Positions 33,477 through 42,428 of a stretch of 64,000 nucleotides of DNA are shown here, one piece after another. The stretch is from assembly GCA_963707695.1 (NCBI GenBank), contig CAVPQY010000006.1, positions 310,001 to 374,000 of the forward strand. The letters run 5' to 3'. The stretch is from JAOPZW01 sp963707695. Lineage in GTDB: Bacteria; Actinomycetota; Thermoleophilia; Solirubrobacterales; Solirubrobacteraceae. Position numbers and translations under genes: made by a program. A model generated the notes under the pieces. That model saw nothing but the letters and a program-made list of their open reading frames with translations, was not told where the DNA came from and did no database searches. Positions within the stretch are counted from its first letter, which is position 1; the number at the start of each line of letters is the position of its first letter.

Positions 33477-35591
33477 GTGACGACGGCGTTCGCCAGCCGC
33501 GACGAGCCAGGGCGCGAGGCGCTGCTGGCCGCCCCCGTGCGCTGGCCGCGGCCCGAGGCCCTCGACGCGCCCCTGGAGGTCAGCCCGGCCAAGGCCGCGG
33601 CCGCCGCCGAGGCGCTGGGCCTGCACACCGTCGGGGACCTGCTCGTGCACCTGCCGCGCGACCGCCGCGAGGCCCGCACCGTGGCGGCGCTCGCCCCCGG
33701 CGAGCAGGCGACGGTCGTCGTGGAGGTCCGCGGCATCGCCTCGCGCCCCGTGCGCCGGCGCGGCATGCGCCCGCTCGTGGAGGCCACCGTGGCCGACGAG
33801 ACCGGCCCGATGAAGGTCACGTTCTTCAACCAGCCGTGGCTCGTGCGCAAGTACCCGCCGGGCACGCGGCTCGTCCTGCACGGGACCTACGAGGCGCGCA
33901 ACCGCTTCCGCGTCACCTCGCACGCGCCGACCGCGGAGGCGGCCGGCGCCGCCGACGCCGACGTCGCCCACTACCCCGCGACCGACGGCCTGTCCTCGAC
34001 CCAGATCCTCGCGCTCGTCCGAGCCCACCAGGACGCGATCCGCGCGGCCCCGGAGCCGCTGCCCGGCCGGCTGCGCGCCGGCGAGGGCCTGCCCGACCGC
34101 CCGGCGGCGCTCGCCGCCGCGCACGGCGGCGACCTCGAGGGCGGCCGCCGGCGCCTGGCCTTCGACGAGCTGCTGCTCGTCCAGCTCGACCTCCTGCGCC
34201 GCCGCGCGCACCGCCGCGCGACGCGCGACGCGCCCCGGCTGGACGGCGAGATGACGTTGACGCGGCGCTGGCTGGACGAGCTGCTGCCCTTCGCGCCGAC
34301 GGACGACCAGCGCGGGGCGCTCGAGGCGGTGACGGCCGACCTGGCCGGCGGCCGGCCGATGCAGCGGCTGCTCATGGGCGAGGTGGGGTCGGGCAAGACC
34401 GTCGTCGCGCTCTTCGCGATGCTGCGGGCGGTCGAGCAGGGCTGGCAGGCCGCCCTCATGGCCCCCACCGAGACGCTGGCCGAGCAGCACTTCGCCACGC
34501 TGCAGGCGCTCCTGCCCGGCGAGGCGGTGCCGGCCGCCCTGCTCACCGGCTCCACGCCCGCGGCCCGCCGGACCGACGTCCTCGGGAAGCTCGCCTCGGG
34601 CGAGCTGTCGCTCGTGGTCGGCACCCATGCGCTCATCGAGGACACGGTCGTCTTCGACCGCCTCGCGGTGGCCGTCGTCGACGAGCAGCACCGCTTCGGC
34701 GTCCGGCAGCGCACGCGGCTCGACGCCAAGGCCGGGCGGGTGGGGTCGAATCTCGTCCCGCACGTGCTGCACATGACCGCCACGCCGATCCCGCGCACGC
34801 TCGCCCTCCTGGGCTACGGCGACCTCGACGTCACCACGCTGCGCTCGCTCCCGGCCGGGCGCCGGCCGATCACGACGCACCTGTGCTCGACCGAGCGCGA
34901 GCGCGAGCGCGCCTACGAGCGCATCCGCGAGGAGCTGCGCGCCGGCCGTCAGGCCTACGTCGTCTGCCCGCTCGTGGCCGAGTCCGAGGCCCTGCAGGCG
35001 CGCGCCGCGACGGCGGAGTTCGAACGGCTGCGCACGACGGAGCTCGCCGACTTCCGCGTCGTCCTGCTCCATGGCCAGCTCCGGCCGCGCGAGAAGGCGC
35101 AGGCGATGGCGGCGTTCAGCACCGGGGAGGCCGACGTGCTCGTGGCGACGTCCGTCATCGAGGTCGGCATCGACGTGCCCAACGCCACGGTCATGGTCGT
35201 CGAGGACGCCGACCGCTACGGCCTCAGCCAGCTCCACCAGCTCCGCGGGCGGATCGGCCGCGGCGAGCACGCGTCGGTCTGCCTGCTCTTCGGGCCGCGC
35301 GAGTCGCGCCGGCTGCAGGCGCTCGAGCAGCACCGCGACGGCTTCGCGCTGGCCGAGATCGACCTCGAGCTGCGCGGCGAGGGGGAGCTGACCGGGACGC
35401 GGCAGTCCGGCGCCGCGGGCTTCCGCGTCGCGCGCCTGCCCGAGGACGGCGCCCTGCTCGAGCGGGCGCGCGCCGTCGCGCGCGACCTCGTCGACGCCGA
35501 CCCGGAGCTCGCCGAGCCGCAGCACGTCCCGCTCGGCGACGCGCTCCGGGCCGCGCACGGCACGACCGAGCGCGCGGCCATCCCGGCGTGA
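33477..35591 (+). CDS. recG: ATP-dependent DNA helicase RecG
   Basis: 704 residues. Remodels stalled forks and branched DNA. N-terminal wedge/OB domain (PMKVTFFNQPWLVRKYPPGT), Walker A GEVGSGKTVVA near residue 302, DEQHRFGVRQR, MTATPIPRTLAL, VIEVGIDVPNATVM and motif VI QLRGRIGRGEHASVCLL. GTG at 33477 follows no obvious Shine-Dalgarno. Followed after 7 bases by rsmD, a very conserved linkage. Confidence 0.97.
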   Translation: MTTAFASRDEPGREALLAAPVRWPRPEALDAPLEVSPAKAAAAAEALGLHTVGDLLVHLPRDRREARTVAALAPGEQATVVVEVRGIASRPVRRRGMRPLVEATVADETGPMKVTFFNQPWLVRKYPPGTRLVLHGTYEARNRFRVTSHAPTAEAAGAADADVAHYPATDGLSSTQILALVRAHQDAIRAAPEPLPGRLRAGEGLPDRPAALAAAHGGDLEGGRRRLAFDELLLVQLDLLRRRAHRRATRDAPRLDGEMTLTRRWLDELLPFAPTDDQRGALEAVTADLAGGRPMQRLLMGEVGSGKTVVALFAMLRAVEQGWQAALMAPTETLAEQHFATLQALLPGEAVPAALLTGSTPAARRTDVLGKLASGELSLVVGTHALIEDTVVFDRLAVAVVDEQHRFGVRQRTRLDAKAGRVGSNLVPHVLHMTATPIPRTLALLGYGDLDVTTLRSLPAGRRPITTHLCSTERERERAYERIREELRAGRQAYVVCPLVAESEALQARAATAEFERLRTTELADFRVVLLHGQLRPREKAQAMAAFSTGEADVLVATSVIEVGIDVPNATVMVVEDADRYGLSQLHQLRGRIGRGEHASVCLLFGPRESRRLQALEQHRDGFALAEIDLELRGEGELTGTRQSGAAGFRVARLPEDGALLERARAVARDLVDADPELAEPQHVPLGDALRAAHGTTERAAIPA

Positions 35592-35598
35592 GGAACTG

Positions 35599-36147
35599 AT
35601 GCGGATCGTCGCCGGGCGCTTCGGCGGCCGGCGCCTGCAGGCGCCGCCGGGCCGCGGCACCCGCCCGACCTCCGACCGCGTCCGCGAGGCGCTCTTCAGC
35701 ACGCTCGGACCGCTCGGCGGCGCGCTCGTCCTGGACCTCTTCGCCGGGTCCGGGGCGCTCGGGCTCGAGGCCCTCTCGCGCGGCGCGGCCCACGCCGACC
35801 TCGTCGAGCGCGACGCCCGCGCGGCGGCGGTCGCCCGCGCCAACGCGGAGGCCCTGGCGCTGGGGCCGGAGGAGGTCACGGTGCTCCGGATGCCGGCGCG
35901 CCGTGCGCTCGAGGACGCACGAGAGCGCGGCGCCGCATACGATCTGGTCCTCCTCGACCCCCCGTACGCCGACGCGCCGCGGCTGGGGCGGGAGCTCTCC
36001 GGGCCCGTGGCCGCCGTCCTGGCGCCGTCCGCGCGGGTCGTGAGCGAGAGCGACCGCCGCACCCCGCTGGACCTCGAGCTCCCCGTCGTCCACGAGCGCC
36101 GCTACGGCGACACCCTGATCCGCATCCACACCGCCCCGAGCGCATGA
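35599..36147 (+). CDS. rsmD: 16S rRNA (guanine-966-N2)-methyltransferase
   Basis: 182 residues. MRIVAGRFGGRRLQAP start, TRPTSDRVREALFSTLG, SAM motif LDLFAGSGALGLEALSRGA and catalytic DPPY in LVLLDPPYADA. ATGA overlap with coaD. Standard length and arrangement. Confidence 0.95.
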   Translation: MRIVAGRFGGRRLQAPPGRGTRPTSDRVREALFSTLGPLGGALVLDLFAGSGALGLEALSRGAAHADLVERDARAAAVARANAEALALGPEEVTVLRMPARRALEDARERGAAYDLVLLDPPYADAPRLGRELSGPVAAVLAPSARVVSESDRRTPLDLELPVVHERRYGDTLIRIHTAPSA

Positions 36148-36647
36148 CCCCGCCCACGACACCCCGCATCGCCGTCTGCCCAGGGTCCTACGACCCGATC
36201 ACGAACGGCCACCTCGACGTGATCGGCCGCGCGGCCGAGATCTTCGACGAGGTCATCGTCGCGGTGGTCAACCTCTCGGTGCGCAAGGGCCGGACGCTCT
36301 TCGAGACCGACGAGCGCGTGAGCTTCATCGAGGAGGCGACCGCGCACCTGATCAACGTCAGGACCGAGCCGTTCAGCACCCTCGTCGTCGACTTCGCGCG
36401 CGAGGTGGGGGCCCGCGCGATCGTCAAGGGGCTCCGCGCGATCTCCGACTTCGAGTACGAGCTGGAGATGAACCAGCTCAACCGCCACCAGTCCTCCGAC
36501 ATCGACACGCTCTACCTCATGGCGTCGCCTCAGTACAGTTTCCTGAGCTCGAGCGGCGTCAAGGAGCTCGCCACGTTCGGCGGCACGATCGACGGGCTCG
36601 TGCCGGAGCGGGTGGCCGCCCGGTTGCAGGAAGAGCTCACCCGTTGA
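36144..36647 (+). CDS. coaD: Phosphopantetheine adenylyltransferase
   Basis: 167 residues; penultimate step of CoA synthesis. Nucleotidyltransferase motifs GSYDPITNGHLDVI and the SSSGVKELATFGG loop, with RAIVKGLRAISDFEYELEM between. Coupled to rsmD by ATGA. CoA also supplies the phosphopantetheine of the acyl carrier protein encoded downstream at 45,174. Confidence 0.97.
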   Translation: MTPPTTPRIAVCPGSYDPITNGHLDVIGRAAEIFDEVIVAVVNLSVRKGRTLFETDERVSFIEEATAHLINVRTEPFSTLVVDFAREVGARAIVKGLRAISDFEYELEMNQLNRHQSSDIDTLYLMASPQYSFLSSSGVKELATFGGTIDGLVPERVAARLQEELTR

Positions 36648-36664
36648 AGAACTGAAGGGAACCG

Positions 36665-37129
36665 ATGGACGTCCTGGTCCTCATCGACAAGCTGGACGAT
36701 CTCGTCCACAACGCCAAGCCGGTCCCGTTGACGGACCAGGTGCGCGTGGACAAGGAGGAGATCTACGACATCCTCGACCAGATGCGCGCGACGATCCCCG
36801 AGGAGATCAAGCAGGCGCGCTGGATCGTCAAGGAACGCCAGGAGATGCTCGCGGAGGCCAAGCGGGAGGCCGAGCGCATCATCAAGGAGGCGCGCGAGCG
36901 CCAGCGCGTCCTGACCTCCGAGCAGGAGGTCACGAAGCAGGCCGAGCGCGCCGCCGAGGAGATCATCGAGGACGCCCGCGGCCGGGAGCGCGAGATCCGC
37001 CTCGGCGCCGAGGACTACGCCGACGACATCCTCAACACGCTCGAGGTCAACCTCTCGAAGTTCATCGCCGCCGTGCAGCGCGGGCGCGAGCGGTTGCAGG
37101 GCAAGGACGAACCGGCCGAGGTGGCCTGA
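36665..37129 (+). CDS. SepIVA/DivIVA-like coiled-coil cell-envelope protein
   Basis: 154 residues. Short N-terminal segment (MDVLVLIDKLDDLVHNAKPVP, then DILDQMRATIPEEIKQAR) and a long amphipathic coiled coil. The N-terminal pattern and the position right after coaD match the actinobacterial SepIVA family (Rv2927c in M. tuberculosis), which acts in septation and polar growth. This version is much shorter because most of the repeated coil is absent. An AAGGGA Shine-Dalgarno precedes the ATG. A hairpin starts at its stop codon. Confidence 0.8.
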   Translation: MDVLVLIDKLDDLVHNAKPVPLTDQVRVDKEEIYDILDQMRATIPEEIKQARWIVKERQEMLAEAKREAERIIKEARERQRVLTSEQEVTKQAERAAEEIIEDARGREREIRLGAEDYADDILNTLEVNLSKFIAAVQRGRERLQGKDEPAEVA

Positions 37130-37151
37130 GGGCCGCCTCGCCGCGGCCTCA
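37127..37151 (+). terminator. Hairpin at the end of the recG-coaD operon
   Basis: TGAGGGCCGC / GCGGCCTCA stem with one bulged G and a CTCGCC loop, beginning in the stop codon of the SepIVA-like gene. No U-tract. Confidence 0.45.
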
Positions 37152-37232
37152 TCCCACGTCCGCCACCCCGCCCGCATCGCTGCCCCGCACCGCCGCCTCG
37201 CCGCCGTACACCGCTGCGCCGCTCCCTGTGGG

Positions 37233-37238
37233 TAGCTT
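37233..37238 (+). promoter_or_regulatory. -10 element (TAGCTT) for the macro-domain gene
   Basis: TAGCTT ends 6 bases before the ATG, the leaderless spacing. Confidence 0.5.
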
Positions 37239-37244
37239 CGCGTC

Positions 37245-37757
37245 ATGGCCGAGATCGAGGTCCTCGACGCCGACGTGACGACGCTGGAGGTCGACGCGAT
37301 CGCCAACGCGGCGAACGCCCGGCTGCTGCACGGCGGTGGGGTGGCCGGGGCGATCGCGCGGGCGGCCGGGCCGGCGCTGGAGGAGGAGAGCCGCCGGCGG
37401 GCGCCGATCGAGCTCGGCGAGGCCGTCGCGACGACCGGCGGGGACCTCCCGGCGCGGTGGGTCATCCATGCCGCGACGATGCTCGAGCCCGGCGGCACGA
37501 CGAACGCCGACGTCGTCCGGCGCTGCACCGCCGCCGTGCTGTGGAAGGCCGAGGAGCTCGGCGCGCGCTCGCTGGCGCTCGTGGCGTTCGGGACCGGCGT
37601 GGGCGGCTTCCCGCTCGAGGAGGCCGCCGCCATCGAGGCCGAGGAGGTCCAGCGGCACCTCGCCAGCGGCAGCGGCCTGGAGCGGGTGGTGTTCGCGCTG
37701 CGCGGGCAGGCGGCGCGAGGCGCCTTCGCCGCGGCGCTGGCCGAGGTGTCCAGCTAG
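37245..37757 (+). CDS. Macro-domain ADP-ribose-binding protein
   Basis: 170 residues forming a single macro domain: DAIANAANARLLHGGGVAGAIARAAG (substrate asparagines and glycine loop), ATTGGDLPARWVIHAATM and FGTGVGGFPLEEAA. Known members remove or bind ADP-ribose or hydrolyse O-acetyl-ADP-ribose. No DraT, sirtuin or toxin partner is adjacent. Likely leaderless and monocistronic. Confidence 0.92.
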   Translation: MAEIEVLDADVTTLEVDAIANAANARLLHGGGVAGAIARAAGPALEEESRRRAPIELGEAVATTGGDLPARWVIHAATMLEPGGTTNADVVRRCTAAVLWKAEELGARSLALVAFGTGVGGFPLEEAAAIEAEEVQRHLASGSGLERVVFALRGQAARGAFAAALAEVSS

Positions 37758-37819
37758 CGTCCAGCCCCGGGACGGCGCCGTTCAACCGCGGGCGGCCGGC
37801 GGTCGATGCAGGGGGCGGG

Positions 37820-37915
37820 ATGTCCGACCTCCTGCCCTTCATCGCCGGCGCCCAGAGGGCGCTGCTGGCCGCCTGGCCCGCCGCCGCCGTCGTCGCCCTG
37901 GTCCTCGCGCACTAG
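37820..37915 (+). CDS. Putative 31-residue membrane peptide
   Basis: Short frame from ATG 37820 with a GGGGGCGGG purine run just before it. The product is one hydrophobic helix (ALLAAWPAAAVVALVLAH) after a short polar start. It fills part of the gap between the macro-domain and acylphosphatase genes. Could be chance coding; no homologue recognised. Confidence 0.3.
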   Translation: MSDLLPFIAGAQRALLAAWPAAAVVALVLAH

Positions 37916-37934
37916 CCGAGGGCGGCCGACCGGC

Positions 37935-38198
37935 TCAGCGGACCTCGAAGGCGTCGAGCCCCTCGGGCTCGGCCTCGCCCACCGCCACGTCGCGCACCTG
38001 CGCGTCGCGCGGGCCCTCGCGCACGAAGGCGAGCAGCCGCTCGACGGCCTCCGGCGCACCCTCCGCGTGGAGCTCGACGGTCCCGTCGGGCCGGTTGCGC
38101 ACCCATCCCGCGACGCCGAGCTCGGCCGCCCGGTCGGCGGTCGCCTGCCGGAAGAAGACGCCCTGGACGCGCCCGCGCACCACCGCCCGGCGCGCCAT
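37935..38198 (-). CDS. acyP: Acylphosphatase
   Basis: 87 residues. Hydrolyses acyl phosphates. The catalytic Arg17 lies in GRVQGVFFRQ and Asn35 in GWVRNRPDGTVE, both at the family's fixed spacing, followed by EAVERLLAFVREGP. ATG 38198 gives the standard short N-terminus. Lies 26 bases after the stop of the nuclease-fold gene on the same strand. Confidence 0.93.
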   Translation of the reverse strand: MARRAVVRGRVQGVFFRQATADRAAELGVAGWVRNRPDGTVELHAEGAPEAVERLLAFVREGPRDAQVRDVAVGEAEPEGLDAFEVR

Positions 38199-38224
38199 CG
38201 CGGCGGCCCCGTCCCCGCCCACGG

Positions 38225-39682
38225 CTAGAGGCCGAGCGTCAGCTCGCCCTCGCGCGGCGGCGGCGGCTCGCGGCGGGCGGCGGGCGCGCGCGGAGCCGGC
38301 GAGGGCGAGTCGGGGCGGCCGGATGCGGGCGAGGGCGGCCCGGACTCCGTCCCCGTCGCCCCGACCGCGGCCGGCGCCCCGGCCTGCTCGTCGCGCTCGG
38401 CCGCGTCGCGCACGAGCGCGGCGATCTCGTCGAGGTGCGCCCGGACGCGGTCGCTCATGGCGCCGACGATCTCCGAGGCCTTGTCGATCTGGGTCTTGGC
38501 GCCCGTGAGCTGCTGGCGGATGCGCCGCACGTCGTCGAGGGCCGCGAGCGCCCGCTCGACGGTGTCGGTCACCGCGGCGGCGTCGACGCCCTCGCTGTCG
38601 CCGCGCGCCATGAGGACCCGGGCCCGGGCGAGCGCGTAGGCCACCTGGAGCGCGAGCGGGCCGTGGTCGGGGTCGTAGGCGACGATGAGCTTGTCGCCGT
38701 TGTACTCCCGCAGCGCCTGCATCTTCGCCGGGACCTTGTCCTCGGAGGGGACGACGAGCACCGCGTAGTCGGCGTTGCGCTCCGCGCGGGCGCCGTCGAG
38801 CTCCTCGAGCGCCTTGGGGCGCGTCATCCGCGCGGTCTTGGCCTCGAAGACGATGCGGCCCTGCGCCGGCCCGTGGCAGCCGCCGATGGCGACGACGACG
38901 TCGCCCTTCTTGCCCGTGGACTCCTTGAGGTCCCCGACGGCCTCGGCGAGGTCGCCGAGCGGCAGCGCCAGGGCGTCGACGGCCTCGGCGACGACCTCCT
39001 CGTAGTCGCGGCCCTTGGCCGTGCCGCGGTCGGCCTCGGCGGCGACCTCCTCGAGGCGCTGCTTCTCGGCCTGGAGCTTGACGAGCTCCTCGCGCAGCGA
39101 GCCGAGCTTGTCGTCCATCGCCCGCAGCTGCTCGTCCTGGCGGCGCGCGGACTCGCGCAGCTGCCCGACGGCCATGCGCTGGAAGGTCGCGAGCGGGTTG
39201 TTCTCGCCGTCGCCCGAGAACTGCTTCTGCAGGTCCTCGCGCATCTTCACGGCCAGCTCGCCGACGACGAGCTTGACCTTGTGCTGGACCGCCTCGCTCG
39301 AGGCGTCGCCGAAGTGGCGCTCGAGCGCCTTGGCGACGTGCCCGTGCTCCTCCCCGAAGGCCTCGTCGACCTTCGCGTCCAGCCGCTCGGCCACCTTGCG
39401 CGCGCGCTCGACGAAGGCGCCGTCGAGCTCCCGCGCGGCGCGCTCGAACTCCGCCTTGACGAAGTCGGCGTGGGCCGCGGTCTGCTCGCGGTCGAGCACC
39501 CGCGCGCCGATCTCGATCGCGTCCGAGACGAGCTGGGCGGCGGACTCGCCGGCCTCCTCGCGCTCCCGGGCGAGCCGGACGGCGCAGGCGTCCCCCACGA
39601 CGAGCCCGTCGACGAACAGCGCCTCGCCCGCGGTGCGGACGTGGGCGGGACGGCGGAGGGGCGTGGCGGCGGAGGCTTCCAT
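38225..39682 (-). CDS. Coiled-coil protein with a PD-(D/E)XK nuclease-like core (DUF2130/RmuC-like)
   Basis: 485 residues. N-terminal half is helical with a coiled coil (about 150-220, EELVKLQAEKQRLEEVAAEA). Then comes a restriction-fold pattern: GRDYEEVVAEAV (Glu near 226), KKGDVVVAIGG (Asp near 259), RIVFEAKTA (E-x-K near 280-282) and NADYAVLVVPSEDKV. The order and spacing resemble DUF2130 and RmuC proteins. A C-terminal helical segment and a Pro-rich tail follow. The fold is inferred from motif order only. DNA cleavage is plausible but unproven; RmuC-type proteins limit DNA rearrangement. Divergent from the unknown gene at 39,807. Confidence 0.7.
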   Translation of the reverse strand: MEASAATPLRRPAHVRTAGEALFVDGLVVGDACAVRLAREREEAGESAAQLVSDAIEIGARVLDREQTAAHADFVKAEFERAARELDGAFVERARKVAERLDAKVDEAFGEEHGHVAKALERHFGDASSEAVQHKVKLVVGELAVKMREDLQKQFSGDGENNPLATFQRMAVGQLRESARRQDEQLRAMDDKLGSLREELVKLQAEKQRLEEVAAEADRGTAKGRDYEEVVAEAVDALALPLGDLAEAVGDLKESTGKKGDVVVAIGGCHGPAQGRIVFEAKTARMTRPKALEELDGARAERNADYAVLVVPSEDKVPAKMQALREYNGDKLIVAYDPDHGPLALQVAYALARARVLMARGDSEGVDAAAVTDTVERALAALDDVRRIRQQLTGAKTQIDKASEIVGAMSDRVRAHLDEIAALVRDAAERDEQAGAPAAVGATGTESGPPSPASGRPDSPSPAPRAPAARREPPPPREGELTLGL

Positions 39683-39696
39683 GGCGTGGAGGTCGC

Positions 39697-39702
39697 ACGG
39701 TA
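39697..39702 (-). promoter_or_regulatory. Possible -10 element (TACCGT) for the nuclease-fold gene
   Basis: Minus-strand TACCGT, 14 bases before ATG 39682. The spacing is longer than in the near-leaderless set. Confidence 0.3.
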
Positions 39703-39794
39703 CGGACGGCGTCTGACGGAACGGCGGCGACCGCCCGCCGGCCACGAAGCGCGCCCGGTGGCCCCGCGACCCCGGCCCGCGGCGCGGCGCGCTC

Positions 39795-39800
39795 TACGGT
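39795..39800 (+). promoter_or_regulatory. -10 element (TACGGT) for the unknown gene at 39807
   Basis: TACGGT ends 6 bases before ATG 39807, the leaderless spacing. Confidence 0.5.
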
Positions 39801-39806
39801 GGGGCC

Positions 39807-40730
39807 ATGGACGAGCTCGCCGAGGCGCTGGCCGACGCCGGGGGCGTCGGCGCACCCCGCGAGCACGGCGGCCGCCTGCGCCGCCTGCTGGCGTCCGAGC
39901 TCCGCCGCGGGGCGCACGAGCTGGGGCTCCGGCGCAGCGGCTACGGCGCGCCGGTGACGGTCGCGGTCGCAGCTGCCCAGCACGGGGCGGGCGCACCCTC
40001 TGGCCTGCTCGCCGTCCTCCCGCTGCACCCGTCGCTCCGCGCGGACGCGCGCGCGGGGAACGAGCGCGAGCTCGCGGTGGCGGCGGCGACGGTCGGCGCG
40101 CTCGTCGAGGCCTCCGACCCCGAGGCGCCCCTGGCCGCCGGGTCCTGGGGCGACGCCCTGGCCCTGCGCCTGGAGGGCCCCGGCGACCCCGAGCTGGCGA
40201 CCCTGGCCTTCGAGGACCAGGTCGCCGGCGTCGACCGCCTGCGCGCCCGCGCGCTCGCCTTCCCGGCCCACGTGCTGGCCGACGCGGCCGACCTGCGGGC
40301 GCCGACCGGCGCGCACCCCCTGCTCATCGCCGTCCACGTGGCCCGTCTCGGCGGGCGCCCGGCCGATCCGCGCGCGGCCGAGGAGCACGAGGAGGCCGTG
40401 CTGGCCCTCGTGGGCGCGGACGGCCCGCCGGTCCGCCCGCACGACGACCCCGACCCCGCGCGCCGCGTGGCCCGGCGGATCCTCCAGCGCCTCGACGGCA
40501 TGGGGAAGTGGGGCGGCTACCACACCGAGTTCGCCCACCTCGCGCGCGGCTTCGCGGGCAACGACCGCCGCCTGGCCGAGGACGTCGGCGAGGCGCTGCT
40601 CGACGCGGGCCTGCTCGCCGAGAAGCCGAGCGTCGGCCAGCGCCACGTCTTCCTCAACCCGCGGCGCGCCGGCGACGTCCGCGCGCTCATCGAGCGCGGC
40701 GAGCTGCCCGACGGGCTGCGGCTGCCCTGA
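39807..40730 (+). CDS. Uncharacterised protein with winged-helix-like C-terminus
   Basis: 307 residues, not recognised. The N-terminal half is Ala/Leu/Arg-rich with mixed alpha/beta character. The C-terminal 100 residues look more ordered: RRILQRLDGMGKWGGYHTEFAHLARGF, then EDVGEALLDAGLLAEK and RHVFLNPRRAGDVRALIERGE, a helix-helix-wing pattern that could be a DNA-binding fold. No membrane segment or signal peptide. It shares a 124-base divergent promoter region with the PD-(D/E)XK-like gene, so a functional link is possible. Coding quality is good. Confidence 0.75.
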   Translation: MDELAEALADAGGVGAPREHGGRLRRLLASELRRGAHELGLRRSGYGAPVTVAVAAAQHGAGAPSGLLAVLPLHPSLRADARAGNERELAVAAATVGALVEASDPEAPLAAGSWGDALALRLEGPGDPELATLAFEDQVAGVDRLRARALAFPAHVLADAADLRAPTGAHPLLIAVHVARLGGRPADPRAAEEHEEAVLALVGADGPPVRPHDDPDPARRVARRILQRLDGMGKWGGYHTEFAHLARGFAGNDRRLAEDVGEALLDAGLLAEKPSVGQRHVFLNPRRAGDVRALIERGELPDGLRLP

Positions 40731-40773
40731 CGGGGGCGTCAGGATCGGCCCCGCACGTGGTAGGACTGCGGGC

Positions 40774-42387
40774 GTGAACCCCCTCGAGCAGCTCGCGCAC
40801 CACGCCGGGACCGCGCGCATCCTGGCCGGGACCGGGATCATCCGGCCGACGCGCCCGGACAAGCTGGCCCGGACCGCGTACGCGCTGCACCGCTGGGGCC
40901 CGACGCTCGCCGCCGGGGCCGTCGCCTCGGCGATCCGCCACCCGGACCGCCCGGCGCTCGTCGACGAGCTCGGGACGCTGACGTGGGCGGACCTCGACCG
41001 CCGCTCGAACGCGCTCGCCCACGCGCTGCAGGACGAGGGGCTCGCGCCCGGCGACGGCATCGCGATCCTCTGCCGCAACCACCGCGGCTTCGTCGACGCG
41101 ACGCTCGCGGCGATGAAGCTCGGCCTCACCGGGCTCTACCTCAACACGATGTTCGCGGCGCCCCAGATCACCGACGTCGTGCGCCGCGAGCAGCCCAAGG
41201 CGATCCTGCACGACGCCGAGTTCGAGGCGCTCTGCGACGACGCCGCGCAGGGGCTGCGCCGCTACGTCGGCTGGCACGACGCCGAGCAGCCCGCGCGGCA
41301 CCCCGTGCTCGAGGACCTCGTCGCCTCCGGCGACCCGTCGGGCCTCGAGCCGCCGGAGGAGAAGGGCCGCATCGTCATCCTCACCTCGGGCACCACGGGG
41401 ACGCCGAAGGGCGCGCAGCGCAAGCAGCCCGACTCGATCGACCCGATCGCCTCGCTGTTCTCCAAGATCCCGCTCAAGGCGCTCGAGCCGACGATGATCG
41501 CGGCGCCCATGTTCCACTCGTGGGGCATGCTGCACTTCGCGCTGTCGCTGAGCCTGAGCTCGACGATCGTCGTGCGCCGCCGCTTCGACCCCGAGGACAC
41601 GCTGGGCGCGATCGCCCAGCACCGCGCCACCGCGCTGGCGGTCGTGCCGATCATGCTCTCGCGGATGCTCGAGCTCCCCGAGGAGACCTTCCGGCGCTAC
41701 GACCTCTCGAGCCTGCGGGTCATCGCGGCGAGCGGCAGCGCGCTGCCCGGCGACCTGGCCACGGAGGCGATGGACCGCTTCGGCGACGTCCTCTACAACC
41801 TCTACGGCTCGACCGAGGTCGCCTGGGCCACGATCGCGACGCCGCAGGAGCTGCGCGCGGCCCCGGGGACGGCGGGGACGCCGCCGCGCGGCACGGTCCT
41901 CAAGCTCCTCGACGAGGACGGCCGCGAGGTCCCGCAGGGGCAGACGGGCCGGATCTTCGTCGGCAACGAGATGGCGTTCGAGGGCTACACCGGCGGGGGC
42001 AACAAGGAGGTCGTCGGCGGGGTCATGGCCACCGGCGACGTGGGGCACCTCGACGCGGGCGGCCGCCTGTTCGTCGACGGCCGCGACGACGAGATGATCG
42101 TCTCGGGCGGCGAGAACGTCTTCCCGCGCGAGGTCGAGGACCTCCTGGCCGCGCACGAGGCGATCGACGAGGTCGCCGTCGTCGGGGTCCAGGACGAGCA
42201 GTTCGGCCAGCGGCTGCGCGCGTTCGTGGTCCTGCGGGAGGGCGCCGACCTCGACGCCAAGGCGCTCCAGGCGCACGTCAAGGCGAACCTGGCCGGCTTC
42301 AAGGTCCCGCGCGAGGTCGTCTTCCTCGCCGAGCTGCCGCGCAACGCGACCGGCAAGGTCGTCAAGCGCGAGTTGCAGACCGACTGA
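40774..42387 (+). CDS. AMP-dependent acyl-CoA synthetase
   Basis: 537 residues, ANL superfamily. Activates a carboxylic acid as acyl-AMP then acyl-CoA. AMP-binding loop LTSGTTGTPKGAQR, YGSTEVAWA, the TGD in MATGDVGHLDAGGRLFVDGRDDEMIVSGGENVFPREVE, and the catalytic Lys in PRNATGKVVKREL. Probably a medium- or long-chain fatty acyl substrate by overall resemblance, but specificity cannot be read off. GTG start. Confidence 0.93.
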   Translation: MNPLEQLAHHAGTARILAGTGIIRPTRPDKLARTAYALHRWGPTLAAGAVASAIRHPDRPALVDELGTLTWADLDRRSNALAHALQDEGLAPGDGIAILCRNHRGFVDATLAAMKLGLTGLYLNTMFAAPQITDVVRREQPKAILHDAEFEALCDDAAQGLRRYVGWHDAEQPARHPVLEDLVASGDPSGLEPPEEKGRIVILTSGTTGTPKGAQRKQPDSIDPIASLFSKIPLKALEPTMIAAPMFHSWGMLHFALSLSLSSTIVVRRRFDPEDTLGAIAQHRATALAVVPIMLSRMLELPEETFRRYDLSSLRVIAASGSALPGDLATEAMDRFGDVLYNLYGSTEVAWATIATPQELRAAPGTAGTPPRGTVLKLLDEDGREVPQGQTGRIFVGNEMAFEGYTGGGNKEVVGGVMATGDVGHLDAGGRLFVDGRDDEMIVSGGENVFPREVEDLLAAHEAIDEVAVVGVQDEQFGQRLRAFVVLREGADLDAKALQAHVKANLAGFKVPREVVFLAELPRNATGKVVKRELQTD

Positions 42388-42415
42388 GGGCCGGCGCGCC
42401 GACGGGCGCAGGTCC

Positions 42416-42421
42416 TACATT
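42416..42421 (+). promoter_or_regulatory. -10 element (TACATT) for the DUF177 gene
   Basis: TACATT ends 7 bases before the ATG; the spacer GGGAGGC also resembles a Shine-Dalgarno. Confidence 0.45.
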
Positions 42422-42428
42422 GGGAGGC

